DNA of 8,212 nt from DASTCC01 sp035711465 (GTDB taxonomy: Bacteria > Acidobacteriota > Vicinamibacteria > Vicinamibacterales > SCN-69-37), in contig DASTCC010000514.1 in NCBI GenBank assembly GCA_035711465.1, positions 1 to 8,212 on the forward strand, written 5' to 3'. The notes under the pieces were generated by a model, which did not search any database, was not told where the DNA came from, and was given only the letters and a program-made list of their open reading frames with translations. Made by a program: the position numbers and the translations under genes. This document shows, piece by piece, positions 1 through 6,018 of this stretch (position 1 is its first letter; the number at the start of each line of letters is the position of its first letter).

Positions 1-1
1 C

Positions 2-634
2 GACAGCGCGAACACGCCGATGCGTGGCACGCGTGAGGGTGCCGGCGCGCCAGATCGAGGCGACGAGTGGTTCGTCGTTCACCGCGCGATGGCCGCCGGT
101 ACGCCGGCGCTGGCGTACGTCGTCCGGCTCCGTGCCCCATCCGCGTTTGCCGAGGTCGCGGCGATCGCACGCGCTGCATTCCCGGGAAGCGTCGTCAGAG
201 TGGAGACAATGGCCGCGCGGTATGCCGAGTCGTACGGCGACATGCGCATGGCCGCTGGTGCCGCGACCGGCTTCGGCGTCGTCGCCGGAGTGGTGACGCT
301 CGCCGGACTCTATGCCGTCGTCGCACACCTGGTGGCGACACGAACGCGCGAGATCGGGATCAGGATGGCGCTCGGCGCCGGGCGCCGCGACATTCGACGG
401 CTGGTCTTCGCCCCTGCTGCGCGAGGCATCGCCGCGGGACTTGTCGCCGGTTCGGGAATGGCGGTGGCGGGTGCGCGCCTCATCGAAAGCCGTCTGCACG
501 GCGTGTCGTGGACGGCGCCGTCGCTCTACGCCGTCGTCGCCGCCGGCATTGCCGTGACGGCGTTCCTCGCGACTCGTCCGCCGGTCCGTCAGGCGCTTCG
601 CATCGATCCTGCCGACACGTTGCGGAGCGAGTGA
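2..634 (+). CDS. FtsX/MacB-like ABC transporter permease, C-terminal part (5' end outside window)
   Basis: The reading frame is open from the window edge, so this is the last 210 residues of a longer inner-membrane protein. It begins with the end of a periplasmic MacB-type domain, then a transmembrane helix at about residues 84-112. The hallmark cytoplasmic loop follows (RTREIGIRMALGAGRRDIRR, about 114-133). Two more hydrophobic segments lie at about 140-160 and 173-191, and the protein ends with the usual charged tail (RIDPADTLRSE). The loop and three C-terminal helices are the classic FtsX domain found in MacB-like permeases and in the duplicated ADOP permeases abundant in Acidobacteriota. 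Such proteins work with a MacB-type ATPase in exporting or mechanically transmitting substrates across the envelope; the substrate cannot be read here. The first methionine in the window (base 20) is not the true start. The gene converges on the VWA gene with a 23-base gap. Family assignment is firm; ADOP subtype is likely. Confidence 0.9.
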   Translation, partial: DSANTPMRGTREGAGAPDRGDEWFVVHRAMAAGTPALAYVVRLRAPSAFAEVAAIARAAFPGSVVRVETMAARYAESYGDMRMAAGAATGFGVVAGVVTLAGLYAVVAHLVATRTREIGIRMALGAGRRDIRRLVFAPAARGIAAGLVAGSGMAVAGARLIESRLHGVSWTAPSLYAVVAAGIAVTAFLATRPPVRQALRIDPADTLRSE

Positions 635-657
635 AGGCCGCTGGCCGTCGCTGCTCG

Positions 658-1623
658 CTATCCGCCGGCGTAGCCTTTTCGCGCGCGAATCTCGGGCTTG
701 CCCCTCTTCACGTCCACCGTGATCTCGTGCCAGCCGCCGCGTTTCACACCCCTCGGCGTATAGGCGAGCACGTAGCCGGTACGGAACTCGTCAACGAGCG
801 CGCGGAACGCCTCGCCGATCGACTGGTTGAGGTCGATTGCGAGGATGCGGCCGCCGGTTGCGTCGACGATCGACTGGAGCGCGGCGCGCCCGCGCAGGAG
901 GTTGGCGACGCTGGGAGGCATCGAGCCGGGATTGCCGACGATCACCGCGCCTCGTCCGACCATCGCCACGCCCGGCCGCCGCGGCGGCGGCGGTGTCGAG
1001 GCGATGGCCACGCCGACCGCGACGTGAACCACGGCATCGGCGCGCTGCGCCAGCTTCTCCGCGGTAGCCGCGTCGAAGAAGCTCATCGTGTCGCGGCCGT
1101 CGGTGAACGCGATGATCAGGTGGCGCCGCTCGGGCGCGCGCGGCTTGATCATCGCTGCGATCATCCCGTCGTAGAGCGACGTCGCGCCGTAGCCGCGGTG
1201 GCCGCCGACCGAAAGGGCCGCGCCGGCGTTCTGGAACTCGAACACCTGGTTGAGTTGATCGGAGAGCTGAATCAACCGGATGCGATCGTCGGGATCGAGC
1301 GCCCCCGCGGTCTCCTGCACGGCCGATTCGAGGCGCTTCAGCAGCATGCCGTCGACGCTGCCGCTGACGTCGAGCAGCATGGTGACGTCGAGCGGCAGTC
1401 GCGCCCCGGTGCGCGGCTCGCCCTGGCGCCCGCCGGCCCCCGCCTGCAGGATCTCCACCTGCTGCACGACGCCGTTGTCACGGACGATGAAGTCCGCCGC
1501 GGTGAGACCTGTCAGCGGCTGCCGGCCGACCTGCACGAACACGTCGACGGTCACGACGTCTGTCGTCGCCCGGAACACCTGGGCAAACGCGACGAGGGCG
1601 ACGACGATCGCAACGCGAGTCAC
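658..1623 (-). CDS. Secreted VWA-domain protein (acidobacterial VWFA-related type)
   Basis: A 321-residue protein starting at GTG 1623, chosen because it overlaps the upstream TGA by four bases (GTGA), has GGAG nine bases before it (1633-1636), and gives a clean Sec signal peptide (about residues 1-19, VTRVAIVVALVAFAQVFRA). A start 24 codons further upstream (1695) would bury this signal. After a small beta domain (about 24-60) comes a von Willebrand factor A fold at about 78-290 with a full MIDAS metal site: DVSGS (Asp85, Ser87, Ser89), Thr148 in GATSLYDG and Asp175 in FTDGRD. A proline/glycine-rich insertion lies at about 208-240. The C-terminus (FRTGYVLAYTP, then a basic beta hairpin ending ARKGYAGG) is typical of the VWFA-related proteins common in Acidobacteriota. 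It should be exported and bind a protein ligand through a divalent metal; the ligand is unknown. It is the second gene of an operon with the TPR protein. Confidence 0.88.
   Translation of the reverse strand: MTRVAIVVALVAFAQVFRATTDVVTVDVFVQVGRQPLTGLTAADFIVRDNGVVQQVEILQAGAGGRQGEPRTGARLPLDVTMLLDVSGSVDGMLLKRLESAVQETAGALDPDDRIRLIQLSDQLNQVFEFQNAGAALSVGGHRGYGATSLYDGMIAAMIKPRAPERRHLIIAFTDGRDTMSFFDAATAEKLAQRADAVVHVAVGVAIASTPPPPRRPGVAMVGRGAVIVGNPGSMPPSVANLLRGRAALQSIVDATGGRILAIDLNQSIGEAFRALVDEFRTGYVLAYTPRGVKRGGWHEITVDVKRGKPEIRARKGYAGG
1620..1623 (-). promoter_or_regulatory. GTGA stop/start overlap coupling TPR and VWA genes
   Basis: On the minus strand the bases GTGA hold both the GTG start of the VWA gene (1623-1621) and the TGA stop of the TPR gene (1622-1620). 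This arrangement is usual for translational coupling, where the terminating ribosome restarts on the next gene. A GGAG at 1633-1636 can help re-initiation. Confidence 0.75.
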
Positions 1624-2780
1624 TGCAGGTCGCTCCGCATCCGCTCGATGATCTGCGACGAGAGCCGGCCGTCGCCGAGCCAGTAGAGCCACCACGGGTC
1701 GTAGACGCGGCGGGGCCGGGTGAGCAGGCGATCGGTTCGCGCGTCGGCGTCGGCGGCATCCCGCTGGACGAAGCGCACCGAGGCGAGCCCGAGATTGGCC
1801 GACTGCGCATCCGGTGCGATTTCGAGCGCGGCGCGGAACGCGGCCTCGGCGTCGTCCCAGCGCTCCATGCTGAAGTACTCGCGCCCGCGGACGAGATGCG
1901 CGACGTAGCGCAGGTTTACGTCGTCGAGCCGCGGCTCGGCCTGCGCGAGCCGCTGCAGTCCCTGTTCCTGGCGTCCGGCGCGGAGCTCCATGAACGCAAG
2001 GCGCAGCCCGGCCTCGCCGCGAACCTCGTCATGCTCCATCGCGGCGAGGTACCTCTTCGTCGCGTCGTTGAGCACCGACCCGGGGACGCCGGGCGCCGCG
2101 TTGGTCAGCGGCGACGTCGTCATGTCTGCTGCGAAGGCGCGGGCGAGCAGGAACCGCGGACGGAGCTGGAACCGGCTGATCGCCCCGCGGACGTACCCGG
2201 CCGCGAGCGCGTCGCGGTCACGGCGATCGAGATCGTCGAGATACTCGAGCGCCTGGTCGGCGGTCTTCTTGACCACCTCGGGCGACTGCAGCATCTCCGC
2301 GGTGGCGATCACCGCGTGATACCAGTGCTCGTAGAACGGGCTCGCCGGCGAGGTCGGCTGGAGGCTCTTCCGGCCGATCTCGATGATGGCGGCGAAGTCC
2401 GCAGGACGTGAGATCACCGAGGTGCCGGGACTGGCGGTGATGTAGACCGCCTCGATCGCGAAGGCGGCGACCTTCCAGCCGGCGCGCTCGCGGGTCCGCA
2501 GCCGCGCGTCGCGCAGGTCACGGTCGGGGCCCTTGTAGAGCGTCGCCACTTCGTCGAGCCAGGCGTTGGCGACGGCGTCGAGCTCAGCCGCGATCTGCCG
2601 CGCCCCCAGGCGCAGCAGCGACGGCTCGAGGTTGTAGGCGCCCTTGACGTAGCGGCGGAAGACCTCACGCACCGTCGGCGGCTTGACGAACTGCGGCACG
2701 ATCGCGGCCGGGTCCGCGGCCGCGGCGACGAGGACCAGCGTGACGAGGAGCGGCCGACGGAGGGACACGGGCACCCGCAC
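1620..2780 (-). CDS. Exported TPR-like protein of unknown function
   Basis: A 386-residue, mostly helical protein. I place the start at GTG 2780, which gives a hydrophobic signal peptide (LRRPLLVTLVLVAAAA within the first ~22 residues). GTGs at 2774 and 2768 are also possible, and ATGs at 2864/2861 are open but would run into the divergent gene and put an odd charged stretch before the signal. No good SD is visible for any of these. The middle is alpha-helical with no family I can name. Residues about 251-287 and 292-337 look like tetratricopeptide helical pairs, the second being clear (GREYFSMERWDDAEAAFRAA, then LEIAPDAQSANLGLA). The C-terminus carries a tryptophan-rich DPWWLYWLGDG segment (about 361-371). 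Probably a periplasmic or surface scaffold for protein contacts. It is co-transcribed and translationally coupled with the VWA gene, so the two products likely act together. Specific function is not recognisable. Confidence 0.8.
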   Translation of the reverse strand: MRVPVSLRRPLLVTLVLVAAAADPAAIVPQFVKPPTVREVFRRYVKGAYNLEPSLLRLGARQIAAELDAVANAWLDEVATLYKGPDRDLRDARLRTRERAGWKVAAFAIEAVYITASPGTSVISRPADFAAIIEIGRKSLQPTSPASPFYEHWYHAVIATAEMLQSPEVVKKTADQALEYLDDLDRRDRDALAAGYVRGAISRFQLRPRFLLARAFAADMTTSPLTNAAPGVPGSVLNDATKRYLAAMEHDEVRGEAGLRLAFMELRAGRQEQGLQRLAQAEPRLDDVNLRYVAHLVRGREYFSMERWDDAEAAFRAALEIAPDAQSANLGLASVRFVQRDAADADARTDRLLTRPRRVYDPWWLYWLGDGRLSSQIIERMRSDLQ

Positions 2781-2815
2781 GTTCTGACAGGAGGCGCGGC
2801 GAGTGTAGCACGCGA

Positions 2816-2821
2816 TATGAT
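2816..2821 (+). promoter_or_regulatory. Candidate -10 element (TATGAT) of the oxidoreductase operon
   Basis: TATGAT matches the sigma-70 -10 consensus at five of six positions and lies 8 bases before the TTG start at 2830, so transcription would begin about at the start codon (a leaderless mRNA). The upstream CTGACA (2784-2789) resembles a -35 box, but its 26-base spacing is too long to pair with this -10. Weak evidence on its own. Confidence 0.35.
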
Positions 2822-2829
2822 CTGGCGGC

Positions 2830-3807
2830 TTGCACCTCGCGTTTCTCGGCTGCGGCTTCATCACCGACGTCCACAGCCGCCACCTCCGCCGGCTCGGATC
2901 CGAAGTCGTCCGCAGTTACGCGAGCCGCGACGAGGCGAAGGCGTCGGCGTACCGGTCCCGCTACGGCGGCAGGAAGCACTACGGCAGCTACGGCGCGGCG
3001 ATCGCCGATCCCGGCGTCGACGCGGTGGTCATCGCGGTGCCGCCGAAGTTCCATCTCGACCTGACGCTCGAGGCGCTGACCGCCGGCAAGCACGTCGTGG
3101 TCGAGAAGCCGGCGTTTCCCGTGATGGCGGACTACGAGACGGCGGTGCGCGCCCGCGACCTCGCCGGGCGCGTCGTCCTCGTCGGCGAGAACGATCACTA
3201 CAAGCCGCTCGCAACCTGCCTGCGCCGCCTGATCGCCGGCGGCGCGATTGGCGAGATGGTCTTCGCGCAGTTCACGACGATCGCGAAGCGCCTCAAATCC
3301 GCCGACGACTGGCGCAACGACGAAACGATGGCCGGCGGCGACGCGTTCTTCGAGGAAGGCATTCACTGGCTGCACATCGCCGGCAGCCTCGGGCCGAAGA
3401 TCGTCTCGGCGCAGGGGTATCGGCCGGCGCCGTCGCGCACCGGGCCTGATCGCCGCGCCAAGAGCATGCTGGTCGCGTTCCGCTACGACAACCAGGCGGT
3501 CGGCGCGCTGTACTATTCGCGCGAGATCCCGTCGCTGTTCCGCGGCCTGCGGCTCTCGAAGCTGTTCGGGCGCGGCGGCGTGATCTCGTTCGAGTCGAAC
3601 GGGCTGGTCGTCGTCGTCCGCGGATCGGGGCTGCCGCGCGTGATCGTCCCCGGCTTCCGCGACATCCGTGGCTATCAGGCGATGTATCGTGATTTCATCG
3701 GATCGATTCGAGCCGGCCGTCAGCCGGAGATGAGCCTTGAACGGGCAATCGAAGATCAGAGACTGATGGACCAGATCTACGCCACTGTGGATCGCACCGC
3801 ACAGTGA
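2830..3807 (+). CDS. Gfo/Idh/MocA-family NAD(P)-dependent oxidoreductase
   Basis: A 325-residue protein, normal length for the family. The TTG start is nearly forced: an in-frame TGA sits at 2818-2820, and the Rossmann beta strand with its nucleotide-binding glycines (FLGCGF, Gly7 and Gly9) begins only six residues in. VEKPAF at 91-96 is the conserved EKP motif, with Lys93 the usual catalytic lysine. The second, C-terminal alpha/beta domain holds the active-site stretch at 169-182 (GG, EEGIHW, LH). His179 is kept, but the canonical Asp four residues before it is Glu175 and the following HxxD aspartate is His182. Members oxidise or reduce hydroxyl groups of sugars, cyclitols or related compounds with NAD(P) in the cytoplasm; the substrate is not readable here. 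It is the first gene of an operon and overlaps the GMC gene by four bases, so the two enzymes probably work on one pathway. Confidence 0.88.
   Translation: MHLAFLGCGFITDVHSRHLRRLGSEVVRSYASRDEAKASAYRSRYGGRKHYGSYGAAIADPGVDAVVIAVPPKFHLDLTLEALTAGKHVVVEKPAFPVMADYETAVRARDLAGRVVLVGENDHYKPLATCLRRLIAGGAIGEMVFAQFTTIAKRLKSADDWRNDETMAGGDAFFEEGIHWLHIAGSLGPKIVSAQGYRPAPSRTGPDRRAKSMLVAFRYDNQAVGALYYSREIPSLFRGLRLSKLFGRGGVISFESNGLVVVVRGSGLPRVIVPGFRDIRGYQAMYRDFIGSIRAGRQPEMSLERAIEDQRLMDQIYATVDRTAQ
3804..3807 (+). promoter_or_regulatory. GTGA start/stop overlap coupling Gfo/Idh and GMC genes
   Basis: GTG 3804-3806 starts the GMC oxidoreductase while TGA 3805-3807 ends the Gfo/Idh gene. No SD is visible in the preceding bases, so translation of the second gene probably depends on ribosomes finishing the first. 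This is the second GTGA junction in the window. Confidence 0.7.
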
Positions 3808-5315
3808 CCACCGAGTTCGACATCCTCATCATCGGCAGTGGCGCCGGCGGCGGCACGATGGCCCACGCCCTCTCCACGACGGGCGCGAGGATTCTCGTCG
3901 TCGAGCGCGGCGAACGCGTGCCGCAGGAAGTCGAGAACTGGAGCCCGGAAGCGGTCTGGAAGCACCTCCGCTACCGCACCCGCGAACGGTGGCTCGACGG
4001 TCACGGCCGCGAGTTCCTGCCGTACACGCACTACTGCGTCGGCGGCAACACGAAATTCTGGGGGAGCGTGCTTTACCGGCTGCGCCGCGAGGACTTCACC
4101 GAGGTCCAGCACGCCGACGGCGTCTCGCCGGCCTGGCCGATCGACTACGACACGCTGGCGCCGTACTACGACCGCGCCGAGCGTCTCTATCACGTCCACG
4201 GCGACGCCGGCGTCGATCCGACCGAGCCGCCGCGCGGGCCCTATCCTTATCCGCCGATCGCGCACGCGCCCGCGGTCGCCGAGATCGTCGGCCGCCTGCG
4301 CGCCCAGGGCCTGCACCCGTCGCCGCTGCCGCTGGGGCTGATCCGTCCGGGCGAAAACGGCGGCTGCCAATTGTGCAGCACGTGCAATTCCTTTCCCTGC
4401 CGCATTCACGCGAAGAGCGACGCCGAAGTCTGCTGCGTCGATCCGGCGCTCGCCCGACCGAACGTGACGCTCTGGACCGGCGCACGCGCCGAGCGGCTGA
4501 TCACGGATGCCTCAGGCCGGCGCGTCGAGTCGGTCGAGATCGATCGCCATGGCCGGCGCGAGCAGGTTCGTGCGTCGCTCGTCATCCTGGCGTGCGGCGC
4601 GGTGAACTCCCCCGCGCTGCTGCTGCGCTCGGCCACCGACAAACATCCGCGCGGCCTCGCCAACTCCTCCGGCCTCGTCGGCCGCCGCTACATGGCGCAT
4701 CTGGCGACGATGATGGAAGGATTCCATCCGTTCAGGAAGAACACGACGGTGTTTCAGAAGACCGTGGCGCTCAACGACTTCTATCGTCGCGGTCCCGGCG
4801 CTGACTACCCGCTCGGCCAGATTCAATCGCAGGGGCGGACGCACGGGGTGATGGCGCAGACGGTCGAGCCGCGGATTCCACTATGGGCGTACAGCGCCTG
4901 GGTCGCGCGCGGGGTCGACTGGCTGGCGATGTCCGAAGATCTGCCGAGGCCGGAGAACCGCGTGACGGTGACGCCCGACGGCCGCATCCAGCTGCACTAC
5001 ACGCCGAACAACGTCGCCGCGCATCGGCAGCTGGTGCAGACGATGACAAAGATTCTGAAATCGCTCGGCTTCTGGAAGGTGATGACCTTCTCGCACGGCA
5101 ATACCAACACCACGCATCAGTGCGGGACGCTCGTGTCCGGCGCCGATCCGAAGACCTCGGTGCTCGATCCGTTCTGCCGCACGCACGACGTCGACAATCT
5201 GTTCGTCGTCGATGCGTCGTTCTTCCCGTCGTCGGCCGCGGTCAATCCGGGCTTGACCATCGTCGCGCAGGCGCTGCGCGTGGCGGATCACATCGCCGGG
5301 GCGACGCTCGGCTAG
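3804..5315 (+). CDS. GMC-family FAD-dependent oxidoreductase with extra cysteine cluster
   Basis: A 503-residue flavoenzyme with no signal peptide, so probably cytoplasmic. The N-terminal FAD dinucleotide fold is clear: DILIIGSGAGGG (6-17) and the ribose-binding Glu34 in LVVERG. CVGGNTKFWG (78-87) is the second FAD-binding segment, and ILACGAVNSP (261-270) the usual GMC motif. The C-terminal GMC domain keeps both catalytic residues: His438 in THQCGT and Asn481 in VNPGLT. The family oxidises alcohol groups of sugars, sterols, choline and similar compounds, passing electrons to oxygen or another acceptor. Unusual for a typical GMC is a run of cysteines, CQLCSTCNSFPC (188-199), followed by Cys210 and Cys211, between the FAD and substrate domains. 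This recalls the cysteine sets of FAD-dependent sugar dehydrogenases that hold an iron-sulfur cluster, though metal or disulfide roles are possible. The gene is in an operon after Gfo/Idh and before VOC. Substrate unknown. Confidence 0.92.
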   Translation: MTTEFDILIIGSGAGGGTMAHALSTTGARILVVERGERVPQEVENWSPEAVWKHLRYRTRERWLDGHGREFLPYTHYCVGGNTKFWGSVLYRLRREDFTEVQHADGVSPAWPIDYDTLAPYYDRAERLYHVHGDAGVDPTEPPRGPYPYPPIAHAPAVAEIVGRLRAQGLHPSPLPLGLIRPGENGGCQLCSTCNSFPCRIHAKSDAEVCCVDPALARPNVTLWTGARAERLITDASGRRVESVEIDRHGRREQVRASLVILACGAVNSPALLLRSATDKHPRGLANSSGLVGRRYMAHLATMMEGFHPFRKNTTVFQKTVALNDFYRRGPGADYPLGQIQSQGRTHGVMAQTVEPRIPLWAYSAWVARGVDWLAMSEDLPRPENRVTVTPDGRIQLHYTPNNVAAHRQLVQTMTKILKSLGFWKVMTFSHGNTNTTHQCGTLVSGADPKTSVLDPFCRTHDVDNLFVVDASFFPSSAAVNPGLTIVAQALRVADHIAGATLG

Positions 5316-5323
5316 CGTCCGGC

Positions 5324-5328
5324 AGGAG
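5324..5328 (+). promoter_or_regulatory. Shine-Dalgarno site of the VOC gene
   Basis: AGGAG lies 5 bases before ATG 5334, in the 18-base gap after the GMC stop. It is the best SD in the window and fixes the VOC start. Its strength contrasts with the absent SDs of the two genes upstream in the same operon. Confidence 0.75.
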
Positions 5329-5333
5329 CAGAC

Positions 5334-5858
5334 ATGAGGGCGCGATCATTCAGCCACGTCGGCATCACGGTCTCCGATTTCAACAAGGCCGTGCAGTTCT
5401 ACTGGGAGGTGTTCGGCTGCCCCCTCGTCGGCGTCGCCGACACGCCGCCGGATCGCGTCCGATCGTTTTTCAAGGTCGACGGTCCGGCGCCGTCGTGCAA
5501 GATCGGCTGGATTCGGGTGCCGGGCGGCGCGACGCTCGAGATCTTCGAGTTCCAGCCGCAGCTGCCGCTCGAGGCCGGCCCCTGGAACCGCGTCGGCCTC
5601 ACCCACTTCAGCTTCAACGTGCGCAACACGCAGCGCTGGTACGACTACCTGGTGTCAAAGGGCGTGGACGTCGTCAGCAAGCCCGAGAAATCGCCGCGGG
5701 GGCACACGTTCTTCTTCGTTCGTGATTTCGACGGCAATCTGATCGAGATGATCGACCTGGGCCACATGTACTACGTGCTCGGCTGGCTCGGGCCGCTGGG
5801 CGGATGGCTGTTCCGGCGCGGGATGTACAAACAGTACTACGGCCCTGCAGGACTCTGA
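5334..5858 (+). CDS. VOC-superfamily (glyoxalase-fold) metalloprotein
   Basis: A 174-residue protein made of two beta-alpha-beta-beta-beta modules (about 1-75 and 86-143), the vicinal oxygen chelate fold. Likely metal ligands are His8 (FSHVGI), Glu69 or Glu72 (TLEIFEF), His91 (LTHFSF) and Glu138 (NLIEMID), matching the one-His-one-Glu-per-module pattern of glyoxalase I and methylmalonyl-CoA epimerase. The superfamily also includes dioxygenases and resistance proteins, so the reaction cannot be named. After the fold there is a tail of about 30 residues rich in aromatics and glycine (HMYYVLGWLGPLGGWLF, then RRGMYKQYYGPAGL), longer than a bare VOC domain needs. It follows the GMC gene by 18 bases and is the last gene of the operon, suggesting that it rearranges or processes the product of the two oxidoreductases. 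Confidence 0.88.
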   Translation: MRARSFSHVGITVSDFNKAVQFYWEVFGCPLVGVADTPPDRVRSFFKVDGPAPSCKIGWIRVPGGATLEIFEFQPQLPLEAGPWNRVGLTHFSFNVRNTQRWYDYLVSKGVDVVSKPEKSPRGHTFFFVRDFDGNLIEMIDLGHMYYVLGWLGPLGGWLFRRGMYKQYYGPAGL

Positions 5859-6018
5859 CGCGCCGCTGACCAGTTGCAGGCGCTCAAACTCTATTTCGAC
5901 ATCGGAGATCGGGTACACCGTGCTCGAACCATCGACGGGCGCCGCAATGGGGAGGGTCTGGAATCGTGTCAGGAGATGTGTTGGTGGCCACAGCAGGCGT
6001 CGGTACCGTCCGACGCGA
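5859..6018. other. Convergent intergenic spacer
   Basis: This 160-base stretch separates the ends of the VOC and hydrolase genes. I see no convincing small ORF with an SD, no tRNA and no repeat family. Its only structure is the hairpin at 5997-6016. Confidence 0.6.
5997..6016 (-). terminator. Possible terminator hairpin of the hydrolase gene
   Basis: GCGTCGG (5997-6003) and CCGACGC (6010-6016) form a perfect 7-base-pair GC-rich stem with a 6-base loop, starting 2 bases beyond the TAA stop of the minus-strand hydrolase gene. No U-tract follows on either strand, so it is not a textbook intrinsic terminator. It may protect the 3' end or serve both convergent transcripts. Confidence 0.4.

Noticed and set aside
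636..646. GGCC-GCT-GGCC as a terminator between the convergent permease and VWA genes
   Set aside because: Only a 4-bp stem with a 3-base loop and no U-tract, which is expected by chance at this GC content.
67..1686. A 539-codon plus-strand open frame across the permease end and antisense to the VWA gene
   Set aside because: Composition is arginine/alanine-rich with no domain or signal, and it overlaps two well-supported genes. Long antisense frames are expected in GC-rich DNA.
1624..1695. Longer N-terminus for the VWA protein, from base 1695
   Set aside because: It would bury the signal peptide and overlap the upstream gene by 76 bases. The GTGA start fits better.
1896..2411. A 171-codon plus-strand open frame antisense to the TPR gene
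   Set aside because: No recognisable protein features; it is the mirror of a real coding frame with high third-position GC.
2784..2789. CTGACA as a -35 box for the oxidoreductase operon
   Set aside because: It is 26 bases from the TATGAT element; normal spacing is about 16-18.
2791..2794. The AGGAGG at about 2789-2794 as an SD for a plus-strand gene
   Set aside because: No start codon at a suitable distance opens the Gfo/Idh frame; a GTG 13 bases on is followed directly by a stop.
2781..2864. Longer N-terminus for the TPR protein, from ATG 2864 or 2861
   Set aside because: It would overlap the divergent Gfo/Idh gene and place a polar, cysteine-containing segment before a good signal peptide.
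3777..4409. A 210-codon minus-strand open frame antisense to the GMC gene
   Set aside because: Lies wholly opposite the FAD-binding region of a convincing gene and has no family motif.
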